Shown piece after piece: positions 34,881 through 42,066 of a stretch of 42,066 nucleotides of DNA. The translations under genes and the position numbers were made by a program. A model generated the notes under the pieces. That model saw only the letters and a program-made list of their open reading frames with translations. It ran no database searches and was not told the origin of the DNA. Each line of letters begins with the position of its first letter. Position 1 is the first letter of the stretch. Source of the DNA: an uncultured Fusobacteriaceae bacterium (GTDB lineage Bacteria > Fusobacteriota > Fusobacteriia > Fusobacteriales > Fusobacteriaceae); assembly GCA_947072665.1 (NCBI GenBank), contig CAMTIW010000006.1, positions 1-42,066 of the forward strand. The letters are read 5' to 3'.

Positions 34881-35600
34881 ATGAATATATCAGATAAAAT
34901 AATTATAGCACTGGATTTTCCAACTACTGAAGAAGCAAAAAAAATAGTTGAAGAATTAGGAGATGAAGCTACTACTTATAAAGTTGGACTTGAACTTTTT
35001 TTAAATTCTAAAGGTAGTATGGTGGATTATTTAGTAAAAAAAAATAAGAAAGTTTTTTTAGACTTAAAATTTCATGATATACCAAATACAACTGCCATGG
35101 CATCTATCTTTGCAGCTCATGAAAAATGTTTTATGTTTAATGTTCATGCTAGTGGTGGAAAAAAAATGATGACAGAAGTTGCTAAAAAAGTTAAAGAATT
35201 TAACAAAGAAGTTCTTGTTATTGCAGTTACTATTTTAACTAGTATAAGCGAGACAGAACTTAAAGAAACTTTTAGTTCTACATTTTCTTTAAAAGAATTA
35301 GCTTTAAACTTAGCCAAAATAACAAAACAAAGTGGCTTAGATGGAATTGTTTGCTCTCCTTGGGAAGCAAATGACATAAAAAAAGAATGCGGACATAACT
35401 TTAAAACTATATGCCCAGGTGTAAGACCTCTTTGGTCTTTAACAAATGACCAAGAAAGAATTATGACTCCATACAATGCAATTTTAAACGGTTGTGATTT
35501 TTTAGTTATAGGAAGACCTATAACTAAACATGAAAATCCAAAACTTGGATTCAATCTTATTTTAGATGAAATTAAACTAGCATTACAAGTTCAAAAATAA
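34881..35600 (+). CDS. pyrF: Orotidine 5'-phosphate decarboxylase
   Basis: Last step to UMP. The 239 residues show the signature LDLKFHDIPNT near 60-70 with the catalytic Asp-x-Lys-x-x-Asp array, IALDFPTTEEA near the N terminus, and the phosphate-binding region ICPGVRPLW and FLVIGRPIT near the C terminus. It matches the short bacterial PyrF group. ATG with ATAGGAG. Followed by the longest gap of the operon (113 bases), which contains a hairpin. Confidence 0.96.
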   Translation: MNISDKIIIALDFPTTEEAKKIVEELGDEATTYKVGLELFLNSKGSMVDYLVKKNKKVFLDLKFHDIPNTTAMASIFAAHEKCFMFNVHASGGKKMMTEVAKKVKEFNKEVLVIAVTILTSISETELKETFSSTFSLKELALNLAKITKQSGLDGIVCSPWEANDIKKECGHNFKTICPGVRPLWSLTNDQERIMTPYNAILNGCDFLVIGRPITKHENPKLGFNLILDEIKLALQVQK

Positions 35601-35604
35601 TAAA

Positions 35605-35626
35605 GAAGAATATTTTATTATTCTTC
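35605..35626 (+). other. Stem-loop in the pyrF-pyrE gap
   Basis: GAAGAATA and TATTCTTC pair over eight bases around TTTTAT. No T run follows, so it is not an intrinsic terminator; a processing or stability element is possible. The word TTCGTATACA follows directly (35624-35633). Confidence 0.45.
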
Positions 35627-35713
35627 GTATACATTAAATTGTTCTATATTTAGCTAAAAACATTTGTTTCTTTATGTATATGTTCAAAAATAAAAATAAA
35701 AAGGAGTAATTAT

Positions 35714-36358
35714 ATGATAGATAATATTCAAGTTGCACAAGCTTTATTAAAAACAGAGGCTGTAAAATTAAATGTACAAGTTCCATTTACATTTGTTTCT
35801 GGAATAAAAAGTCCTATTTACTGTGATAATAGGAAAATGATAGGATTTCCTGAAGAAAGAAATATCGTTGTAAAAGCATTTATAAATAAAATTAAAGAGC
35901 TAGAAAAAAATGGTACTGATTTTGATATTATAGCAGGAACATCAACAGCTGGAATTCCTTGGGCTGCTTTTATCGCCATGGAATTAAATAAGCCAATGGC
36001 CTATATTAGAGGAGAAAAAAAAGCTCATGGTGCTGGAAAACAAATAGAGGGAGCAGACTTTAAGGGAAAAAAAGTTCTCATTATTGAAGATCTTGTTTCT
36101 ACTGGTGGAAGTTCTATTAAAGCTATAAAAGCAACAATAGAAGCTGGAGCTATATATACTGAAGTTCTTTCTATTTTCTCTTATGAATTTAAAAAGGCAT
36201 ATGATATGTTTTCTTTAGAAAATATAAAATGGTCCTCTTTATCTAATTTTGAAATTTTACTAAATGTAGCACAAACAGATAACTATATTACTGAAGATGA
36301 ACTATTAATAGCTGGGAAATGGAATAAAAATCCACAAACTTATGGAGTTGAGCTATAA
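35714..36358 (+). CDS. pyrE: Orotate phosphoribosyltransferase
   Basis: Transfers phosphoribose from PRPP to orotate. The 214 residues contain the PRPP-binding motif VLIIEDLVSTGGSS near 118-131, SGIKSPIYCDNR near 29-40 and the flexible catalytic loop RGEKKAHGAGKQIEG near 95-109. ATG after AAGGAG. It ends one base before pyrC. Confidence 0.96.
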   Translation: MIDNIQVAQALLKTEAVKLNVQVPFTFVSGIKSPIYCDNRKMIGFPEERNIVVKAFINKIKELEKNGTDFDIIAGTSTAGIPWAAFIAMELNKPMAYIRGEKKAHGAGKQIEGADFKGKKVLIIEDLVSTGGSSIKAIKATIEAGAIYTEVLSIFSYEFKKAYDMFSLENIKWSSLSNFEILLNVAQTDNYITEDELLIAGKWNKNPQTYGVEL

Positions 36359-36359
36359 T

Positions 36360-37622
36360 ATGCTACTAATAAAAAATGCTAAAGTTGTTGTTGGAGAATA
36401 TCTTGAAGCACTTTCTTTATTAGAAAAAGATTTAACTATTATAACTGATATATTAATTAATGATGAAGGTTTTATAGAGAAAATAGAAAAAAATATTAAT
36501 AGTCATACGAACAATAATACTATTCAAATAATAGATGCAAATTTTAATTATGTTATTCCTGGAATTATTGACCCCCATACACATATGAGAGACCCAGGTC
36601 TCTCTTATAAAGAAGATTTTCTTTCAGGAAGTAAAGCCTGTGCTAAAGGTGGAATTACAACATTTTTAGATATGCCCAATACAATTCCAAATACAGTCAC
36701 AGAAAATATTTTAAATGAAAAAAGAGAAAATTCTAAAAATCGTTCTTATGTTGATTATGGTTTCCATTTCGGGGGAAGTAGAAAAGACAACAGTATAGAA
36801 ATTTCAAAAGTAAAAAATTCTGTTGCATCAACAAAATTATTTTTAAATATGTCAACAGGTGATATGCTAGTTGAGAATATTGAAACAATTGAGAATATTT
36901 TTAAAAATTCAAAATTAATATCTGTTCATGCAGAAGATGAAAAAGTAGATAATGCCATTGAGTTTGCTGATAAATTTAAAACACCTTTATATCTTTGTCA
37001 TCTCTCTAAAAGAACAGAGGTTGAATCTTTAAGAAAAGCAAAACAAAATGGAATAAAGATTTATGGAGAAGTTACACCACATCATTTATTTTTATCTCAA
37101 GAGGATAGGAATGATTCTACTACAAAGGAACTTCTTTTAAGAATGAAACCTGAGCTTAAAAGTAAAGATGATAACCTTGCCCTTTGGGAAGCTTTAAAAG
37201 ATGGTACCATTGATACTATTGGAACTGATCATGCCCCACATAATTTAGAAGAGAAAATGAAATCTCCTACTTTTGGTATACCTGGTGTTGAGAACTCTTT
37301 AGAACTTATGCTTTTAGGAGTAAAAGAAAATAGAATCACACTGTATAAACTTATTGAACTTATGTGTAAAAATCCAGCTAAAATTTTTAATATATCTAAG
37401 AAAGGTGAAATAAAAATAGGTAATTATGGTGATTTAGTTATAATTGATACAGATAATGTGTATACTATCAATAATAAAGATGTTATTTCTAAGTGTGGTT
37501 GGACCCCATATCATTCAATGAAAACAGGTGGAACTGTTATTTCAACTATTTTAAGAGGAAATATTGTTTATAATAATAACTCTTTTTATGATATAAAAGG
37601 AAAAGAAATTAAATATTTATAA
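36360..37622 (+). CDS. pyrC: Dihydroorotase
   Basis: Cyclises carbamoyl aspartate to dihydroorotate. Amidohydrolase fold with metal-binding DPHTHMRDPG near 65-74, HAED near 183, CHLSKR near 208 and TIGTDHAPH near 287. I prefer ATG 36360, one base after the pyrE stop (420 residues, start MLLIKNAKVV); an ATG at 36342 inside pyrE has no Shine-Dalgarno. Long DHOase of the class I type. Last gene of the operon, closing the set pyrBKDFEC that with carAB covers all of UMP synthesis. Confidence 0.95.
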   Translation: MLLIKNAKVVVGEYLEALSLLEKDLTIITDILINDEGFIEKIEKNINSHTNNNTIQIIDANFNYVIPGIIDPHTHMRDPGLSYKEDFLSGSKACAKGGITTFLDMPNTIPNTVTENILNEKRENSKNRSYVDYGFHFGGSRKDNSIEISKVKNSVASTKLFLNMSTGDMLVENIETIENIFKNSKLISVHAEDEKVDNAIEFADKFKTPLYLCHLSKRTEVESLRKAKQNGIKIYGEVTPHHLFLSQEDRNDSTTKELLLRMKPELKSKDDNLALWEALKDGTIDTIGTDHAPHNLEEKMKSPTFGIPGVENSLELMLLGVKENRITLYKLIELMCKNPAKIFNISKKGEIKIGNYGDLVIIDTDNVYTINNKDVISKCGWTPYHSMKTGGTVISTILRGNIVYNNNSFYDIKGKEIKYL

Positions 37623-37623
37623 T

Positions 37624-37667
37624 AAAAAAAGGTTGTTAGCTATATTTAAATAGAACAACCTTTTTTT
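37624..37667. terminator. Bidirectional terminator between pyrC and mnmE
   Basis: A 14-base-pair outer stem (A7 then GGTTGTT, paired with AACAACC then T7) and an inner CTAT/ATAG stem. A and T runs on both sides make it usable for the converging pyr and mnmE transcripts. Confidence 0.88.
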
Positions 37668-37681
37668 ATTATTTTAATTTT

Positions 37682-39049
37682 TTATTTACCTACACAGAAG
37701 TTTTTAAAGATATGATCTAACAAATCTTCACTACTTATTTCTCCAGTTACTTCAGATAGAGAATCCAATGCTTCTTTCAAATCCACAGCTATTAAATCCA
37801 TAGGAAGACCTGTATTTATAGTTTCAAATATACTTATAATTGCATCCTTGGTTTTTTCTAGTGCTGATTTATGTCTAACATTTGTTATTATTATCTTTTG
37901 AGATTTATCTTCTATATCCCCTTTAATAACATAAGAATATATCTTATTTTCCATCTCTTCTATTCCTAGATTTTCTTTGGCTGATATTTCTATCCAATTA
38001 TTAACTTTAGTTAATATAGTTAAATCTGCTACTTTAGATAAATCTATTTTATTAACAATACCAATTACATTACTTGCTTTTATTTGGTCATGAATTCTAA
38101 AATCTTCTTCTGTTAATTCTGAAGAACCATCTATAACAAATAAAATTAAGTCTGCATCATCTATTAATTTTTTAGATTTTTCAACTCCAATATGCTCAAC
38201 TATATCTGTAGTTTTTCTTATCCCAGCTGTATCAACTAAAATAAGAGGAACTCCTTTAAGATTAATAACTTCTTCTATAACATCTCTAGTTGTTCCAGGA
38301 ACATGGGTAACTATGGCTCTTTCTTCTCTTAATACTGAGTTTAAAAGACTTGATTTACCTACATTTGGCTTTCCAACAATAGCAGTTTTTATTCCTTCTT
38401 TTATCATTTTTCCTTTATCATAGGATAAAATTAGTTTATTTGCTGTTTCCATTACCACTTTTAAATTATCTACTAAATTAACTGGTAAAGGGTCATCTAT
38501 TCCTTCTTCTGGATAGTCAAGTACCACATTTATATGAGCTGCAACATCTAAAAGTAATAATTTTAAATGATCTATTTGCTCTTTTAAATCACCTCTCAGT
38601 TGATTTAAAGATAAAGATACACTTCTTTCTGTTTTTCCATGAATTAAATCTATAACTGCTTCTGCTTGAGTCAAATCAATTCTTCCATTTAAAAAAGCTC
38701 TTCTTGTAAATTCACCAAGTTCAGCATGTCTAGCTCCATGTCTTAAAACAGTTTCTAATAATTTTTCTGTTATAACAAACCCACCATGACAATTAATCTC
38801 AACTATATCTTCTCTTGTATATGTTTTTGGTCCTTTTAAAATTGAAACCATAACTTCATCTACAAGTTCATTATTATTGTATATATGACCGTAATTAATT
38901 GTAAATCCTTTTATATCTTTTACATTTTTTTCTGATTTAGGTTTAAATATTTTACTTAGAATTTCAATTGCATTTTTTCCTGAAATTCTAACAATACCTA
39001 TTCCTCCCTCTCCTCTAGGAGTAGAGATAGCCGCTATTGTATCAAACAT
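37682..39049 (-). CDS. mnmE: tRNA modification GTPase MnmE
   Basis: Partner of MnmG in wobble-uridine modification. 455 residues: N-terminal folate-binding domain ([15 protein letters not shown] near 9-23), helical domain, and an inserted Ras-like G domain with [12 protein letters not shown] (G1) near 224-235, DTAGIR (G3) and NKID (G4). The C terminus ends in the required catalytic cysteine motif CVGK. It lies ten bases after jag and is the last gene of the rpmH-distal cluster. Confidence 0.97.
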   Translation of the reverse strand: MFDTIAAISTPRGEGGIGIVRISGKNAIEILSKIFKPKSEKNVKDIKGFTINYGHIYNNNELVDEVMVSILKGPKTYTREDIVEINCHGGFVITEKLLETVLRHGARHAELGEFTRRAFLNGRIDLTQAEAVIDLIHGKTERSVSLSLNQLRGDLKEQIDHLKLLLLDVAAHINVVLDYPEEGIDDPLPVNLVDNLKVVMETANKLILSYDKGKMIKEGIKTAIVGKPNVGKSSLLNSVLREERAIVTHVPGTTRDVIEEVINLKGVPLILVDTAGIRKTTDIVEHIGVEKSKKLIDDADLILFVIDGSSELTEEDFRIHDQIKASNVIGIVNKIDLSKVADLTILTKVNNWIEISAKENLGIEEMENKIYSYVIKGDIEDKSQKIIITNVRHKSALEKTKDAIISIFETINTGLPMDLIAVDLKEALDSLSEVTGEISSEDLLDHIFKNFCVGK

Positions 39050-39059
39050 ATTTATTCTC

Positions 39060-39929
39060 CTACTTTTTTCTTTTTATAACTATATATCTTTTAGGATCTT
39101 TCCCTTCACTAAAAGTATCTAATTCTGAATATTGATTAATTATTTCATGAATTATTTTTCTCTCTTTTGGTGGCATAGGATTAAGTCTTATAATTTTATT
39201 TGTATTGAGAGTTTTTTCTGCCATTTTTTTAGCAAGGTCTCTAAGAGTATCATTTCTTTTCTCTTTAAAACCTTCAACATCAACTTCAATTCTACAATCT
39301 TTTATCATGGAATTAAGAAGATATTCAAAACTATTTAATGTCTTTCCTTTTTTTCCAATGATGATTCCATTATCATTTCCAAAAAGATTAACCACATAAT
39401 ATTTCCCATCTTTAGTTGTCACTTCAGCTTTTAAATCTAAATTCATATTAGAAAGTAATGTTTTAGTTTTTTCTAAAATTAATTCATTCTTATATTCTTT
39501 TATTATTTTAATATCTTTTTTAATATCTTTTTTAATATCTTTTTTAATATCTTTTTTAATATCTTTTTTGATTTCTTTTTTTAAATTTTCTTCTTTAATC
39601 TCTTTTTTTTCTACTAATTTTTCTTTAAATTCTTTTTTGATTTCTTTATTAGGATTTTCTTCCTTAGTTTTTATTTTTTCTTCTTTTTTTATTATATCTT
39701 TTTTTGGTTCTTCTTTTATTTCTTTTTGTTCTTTCATTACTTCTATTTTATGATTTTTATCTATTGTTATTTCATAGATACCTTCTCTACTAAATAAACC
39801 TAAAAACGATCTACTTTTTTGCTTTTCTACAACTTTAACAACGTGTTCAGAGCTAGCATCTAATATTTTTATAGCTCTTAAAACAGCTGCATCTTTAGTC
39901 ATTGCTTTTATTTCAATTGTATTTTGCAT
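39060..39929 (-). CDS. jag: Jag/KhpB RNA-binding protein
   Basis: 289-residue RNA-binding protein linked to YidC. Order: Jag_N domain (1-about 50), a lysine/glutamate-rich linker (about 55-165), a KH domain with [19 protein letters not shown] near 190-208, and an R3H domain ending the protein. The linker contains five exact tandem KKDI units encoded by a 12-base repeat. It starts one base after the yidC stop, so the two are translationally coupled. Confidence 0.93.
   Translation of the reverse strand: MQNTIEIKAMTKDAAVLRAIKILDASSEHVVKVVEKQKSRSFLGLFSREGIYEITIDKNHKIEVMKEQKEIKEEPKKDIIKKEEKIKTKEENPNKEIKKEFKEKLVEKKEIKEENLKKEIKKDIKKDIKKDIKKDIKKDIKIIKEYKNELILEKTKTLLSNMNLDLKAEVTTKDGKYYVVNLFGNDNGIIIGKKGKTLNSFEYLLNSMIKDCRIEVDVEGFKEKRNDTLRDLAKKMAEKTLNTNKIIRLNPMPPKERKIIHEIINQYSELDTFSEGKDPKRYIVIKRKK
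39510..39569 (-). repeat. 12-base tandem repeat inside jag, five copies
   Basis: Plus-strand unit AATATCTTTTTT occurs five times without change, followed by a degenerate sixth copy (GATTTCTTTTTT). Each unit adds four residues (KKDI on the minus strand), so copy-number change keeps the frame. Confidence 0.9.
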
Positions 39930-39930
39930 A

Positions 39931-40602
39931 TTAAATCATTCTCTCCCCTCTTTTTATAATCCAGTATTGTTGAATTATACCGGCTAAACTTGAAACAACC
40001 CAATAAAGTTGTAATCCACCTGGCATTTTATAAGATATAAATATCATCATAACAGGGAACATATACATCATATTCTTCATTTGCGGATTTGAATCTCCAG
40101 AACCTGTAAGTTTTTGTTGTAAAAATGATAAAACACCATTTAATAATGGAAATATATAATAAGGATCTGGTGATCCTAGTGATAACCATAAAAATGATGA
40201 AGTTGATGGTATCGTAGGTAAATGGATAAATGGATATACAACTTCTCCAGCTTTAGATATTATATCAGGATTAGTTCTTAAAACTCCAAATAGAGCAAAT
40301 AAAATTGGCATTTGAATTAATAATGGTAAACATCCACCTGCTGGATTTATTTTTTTCTCTTTATATAATTCCATTGTCTTTTGATTTAAGACTTTAGGTT
40401 CATCTTTATATTTTGCTTTTAACTTTTCTATTTCAGGTTGAATCTCTTTCATTGCTCTCATGGATTTATCTTGTTTTAAAGTTAAAGGTAATGTTACTAT
40501 TTTTGTTAAAATAGTTATTCCTATAATAGCTAAACCAAAATTTCCAGTTAAATCATATAATCCAGTTAATATTCTTGCCAAAAAATTATACAAAAACTCC
40601 AT
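39931..40602 (-). CDS. yidC: Membrane protein insertase YidC/Oxa1
   Basis: 223-residue polytopic inner-membrane insertase with five predicted membrane segments. Conserved features: FGLAIIGITILTKIVTLPLT near 24-43 with the groove arginine-equivalent region after it, and NPAGGCLPLLIQMPILFALF near 90-110. It lacks both the large periplasmic domain of E. coli YidC and a lipoprotein signal. ATG after GGAGGA. The 99-base gap upstream holds a stem-loop (TTTTTGATAA/TTATCAAAAA, 40658-40692). Confidence 0.94.
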   Translation of the reverse strand: MEFLYNFLARILTGLYDLTGNFGLAIIGITILTKIVTLPLTLKQDKSMRAMKEIQPEIEKLKAKYKDEPKVLNQKTMELYKEKKINPAGGCLPLLIQMPILFALFGVLRTNPDIISKAGEVVYPFIHLPTIPSTSSFLWLSLGSPDPYYIFPLLNGVLSFLQQKLTGSGDSNPQMKNMMYMFPVMMIFISYKMPGGLQLYWVVSSLAGIIQQYWIIKRGERMI

Positions 40603-40701
40603 TTTTTATTCCTCCATGTTTTATCTAAATTTATAAATTTTTTTTGTTACTTTTTTATTTTTGATAAAATTCCCTAATATAATTATCAAAAAATTAAAAA
40701 A

Positions 40702-40911
40702 CTATTTCAGTGGATCAAATCCTCCAGGATGAAATGGATGACACTTTATTATTCTTTTTAATCCTAAATAGCTCCCTTTTATTATACCATATTTATCTAT
40801 TGCTTCATAAGTATATTGAGAGCAACTTGGATAAAATCTACATTTTTTACCAAAAATTCTAGAAATAAATTTTTGATAAAACTTTATCATTAACATTATA
40901 CTTTTTTTCAT
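40702..40911 (-). CDS. yidD: Membrane protein insertion efficiency factor YidD
   Basis: 69-residue protein with the family pattern [15 protein letters not shown] near 23-37 and the C-terminal [13 protein letters not shown]. An N-terminal amphipathic segment supports peripheral membrane binding. It assists YidC; placed between rnpA and yidC as in most bacteria. Confidence 0.95.
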   Translation of the reverse strand: MKKSIMLMIKFYQKFISRIFGKKCRFYPSCSQYTYEAIDKYGIIKGSYLGLKRIIKCHPFHPGGFDPLK

Positions 40912-40984
40912 AATTATGTTTCTCCAATTTTACAAATAACTGGATAATTTTTATCATTTTAAAGTCTAGACTATTTAGATTATT

Positions 40985-41332
40985 TTATTTTTTCAATAAA
41001 TTTGCTCTTAATAAAATTTTATTAAGGTCTTTTTCTATATCTTTATATAAAATAGTTTTTATATTTTCACCAGCTTTTTTTTTGGCAACACAAACAATAT
41101 TATAGCCTTTCTCAATTTTATCATGATTAAGTCTAAAATATTCTCTAAATAATCGTCTTAAACGATTTCTACAAATAGCATTACCAGTTTTTTTACTGGC
41201 TACAAATCCTAATTTTAATATATTTTCATCATTTTTTTTAAAAAAAATTAGAGAGTAATATCCAAATTCTTTTTTTCCTAAATTATAAACGATTTGAAAC
41301 TCTCTATCTTTTTTTAAGTTTATTATTTTCAT
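40985..41332 (-). CDS. rnpA: Ribonuclease P protein component
   Basis: Protein subunit of RNase P, 115 residues from ATG 41330-41332. This start is chosen because GGGAG stands just before it and the sequence begins MKIINLKKDREFQIVY like other RnpA; an upstream in-frame ATG at 41410 lies in the rpmH terminator. The RNR signature AICRNRLRRLFREYFR is at about 61-76. Strongly basic. Confidence 0.95.
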   Translation of the reverse strand: MKIINLKKDREFQIVYNLGKKEFGYYSLIFFKKNDENILKLGFVASKKTGNAICRNRLRRLFREYFRLNHDKIEKGYNIVCVAKKKAGENIKTILYKDIEKDLNKILLRANLLKK

Positions 41333-41389
41333 AAAACTCCCTTTATTTACATAGTAACATGTATTTTTTTTGAGAATCATAACTTTTGA

Positions 41390-41418
41390 AAAACCCGGTG
41401 AATTATACACCGGGTTTT
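41390..41418 (-). terminator. Terminator after rpmH, overlapping its stop codon
   Basis: A perfect 11-base-pair GC-containing stem (AAAACCCGGTG/CACCGGGTTTT) with a seven-base loop, followed by T run on the minus strand. Its first bases overlap the rpmH TAA (41417-41419). As rnpA follows, it should act as an attenuator that keeps RNase P protein far below ribosomal protein L34. Confidence 0.85.
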
Positions 41419-41551
41419 ATGCTGATAAAACTGCTCTTCCTTTGTCTCTTCTTCTTTTTAAAACTTTTCTACCATTTTTAGTTTTCATTCTTAATCTAAA
41501 CCCATGGTCTTTTTTTCTCTTTCTGTTGTTAGGTTGGAACGTTCTTTTCAT
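41417..41551 (-). CDS. rpmH: Ribosomal protein L34
   Basis: 44-residue basic ribosomal protein: [19 protein letters not shown], followed by [18 protein letters not shown], ending in VLSA, a complete match to the L34 pattern. ATG at 41549-41551 follows GGAGGTG. First gene of the rpmH-rnpA-yidD-yidC-jag-mnmE cluster. Confidence 0.98.
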   Translation of the reverse strand: MKRTFQPNNRKRKKDHGFRLRMKTKNGRKVLKRRRDKGRAVLSA

Positions 41552-41593
41552 ATATATTTCACCTCCTAAAATATTCATGTATTTCAGATTATT

Positions 41594-41622
41594 ATTTTAT
41601 AGGAAAACAATGAATTTGTCAA
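41594..41622 (-). promoter_or_regulatory. Promoter of rpmH
   Basis: On the minus strand TTGACA (41617-41622), 17 bases, TAAAAT (41594-41599), about 43 bases above the ATG. Drives the rpmH-rnpA cluster leftward. Confidence 0.8.
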
Positions 41623-41639
41623 GTAATTTTTATTTTATA

Positions 41640-42066
41640 GATTGTTCTTTAAATGTTTAAAAAAAAAATAAAAACAACAACTTTTTTGATTTTTTGAGGT
41701 TATGTAATGTATAGATGTATAATGTAGTGACGAAACCTAGTTTTTTTTTTTGTAGAAAGCTAATAAGGAGTTGCTAAAAATAAGTTTTAAAAGATAGTTT
41801 TTATTTTTGTTCGTATACAAATATCAAAAATGTCTTTTATTTACTGGAATTTAAGATGTTTTATATTTTAATTAATTATTTTTTTTCTAATAAAATCAAG
41901 GAATAGGACTGAATTTTATATTACTGTTCGTATACAAAAGAAAAAACTTAATAGTTTATTGAATTATATATATATATTTTTTTTTTTTTTATATTATTAT
42001 TATTTTTTTAATAAAAAAAAAATAAAATATAATAATATTATTTTTGGTATACAAAAGAAAAAATCA
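41640..42066. other. Gene-free AT-rich region beyond rpmH, putative origin region
   Basis: No reading frame is supported. The stretch is almost pure A/T with runs of T11 (41741-41751) and T14 (41977-41990) and an alternating TA tract near 41966-41976. Position beyond rpmH is where oriC and dnaA lie in many bacteria. I looked for DnaA boxes (TTATCCACA and one-base variants, both strands) and found none, so origin function rests on position and composition. A rightward promoter TTGAGG (41694-41699), 18 bases, TATAAT (41718-41723) is possible. Confidence 0.45.
41808..42055 (+). repeat. Three GTATAC-centred repeats spaced exactly 117 bases
   Basis: TGTTCGTATACAAA occurs identically at 41808-41821 and 41925-41938, and a 12-of-14 match occurs at 42042-42055. 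The GTATAC centres are at 41813, 41930 and 42047, both intervals 117. Copies two and three also share the 17-base word GTATACAAAAGAAAAAA. The sequences between the copies are not alike, so this is not a simple tandem duplication. Confidence 0.85.

Noticed and set aside
39481-39610. CRISPR-like array
   Set aside because: Units are 12 bases, contiguous without spacers, and in frame within jag.
41640-42066. Canonical DnaA boxes
   Set aside because: Searched by eye for TTATCCACA, TTTTCCACA and reverse complements with one change; none found in this stretch.

Overview
This is a very AT-rich window (repeated runs of T and A, Shine-Dalgarno sites such as GGAGG, promoters close to TTGACA-17-TATAAT). 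It looks like a Fusobacteriota chromosome (Fusobacterium/Cetobacterium/Ilyobacter type): an anaerobic amino-acid and sugar fermenter that also makes an OmpA-type outer-membrane lipoprotein. This placement is inferred from gene content and composition; the genus cannot be fixed from sequence alone. The right end, with genes rpmH, rnpA, yidD, yidC, jag and mnmE running leftward and a 515-base gene-free AT-rich stretch beyond rpmH, is the arrangement usually found beside dnaA and the replication origin.

Layout. 1-373: leftward tRNA operon (Pro, Gly, Arg, His; His is cut by the window edge). 392-1125: OmpA-like lipoprotein gene whose promoter spacer is a T15 run. 1174-2142: manA. 2221-3585: sodium:alanine/glycine symporter. 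3698-6007: fused ferredoxin/NAD(P)H transhydrogenase (NfnA+NfnB type). 6106-12892: glycine reductase operon grdX-trxA-grdE-grdA-grdB-grdC-grdD (leftward), with two in-frame UGA selenocysteine codons. 13101-18025: galactose operon rok-galT-galK-galM (leftward), divergent from the galactose ABC importer mglB-mglA-mglC (18387-22042); a near-perfect 33-base palindrome lies between them. 22093-22914: flavodoxin and its DUF2023 partner. 23094-24947: mnmG. 25139-25535: a MntA-type nucleotidyltransferase with only a stub of its HepT partner. 25711-30225: carAB with promoter and leader (leftward). 30254-31468: a Fic protein. 31739-37667: promoter, leader and pyrB-pyrK-pyrD-pyrF-pyrE-pyrC (rightward), the rest of UMP synthesis. 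37682-41622: mnmE, jag, yidC, yidD, rnpA, rpmH (leftward). 41640-42066: putative origin region with three copies of a GTATAC-centred word spaced exactly 117 bases apart.

How the genes work together. The left third is an energy module: glycine enters through the symporter, is reduced by glycine reductase to acetyl phosphate and ammonia (yielding ATP through acetate kinase elsewhere) with thioredoxin as electron donor, while the fused Nfn balances NADH, NADPH and ferredoxin. The middle is a self-contained galactose uptake and Leloir module without galE. The right half holds all six steps of de novo UMP synthesis in two divergent operons around a Fic gene.

The most interesting finding is that both pyrimidine operons begin with the same control architecture: strong promoter, good ribosome-binding site, a T-rich leader peptide gene (46 and 61 codons), and an intrinsic terminator lying inside the leader reading frame just before the first structural gene. 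This is the logic of the E. coli pyrBI UTP-sensing attenuator, here applied to both carAB and pyrBKDFEC. In addition PyrB carries only the zinc domain of the regulatory subunit PyrI, without its nucleotide-binding domain, so nucleotide control may have moved from the enzyme to the transcript.
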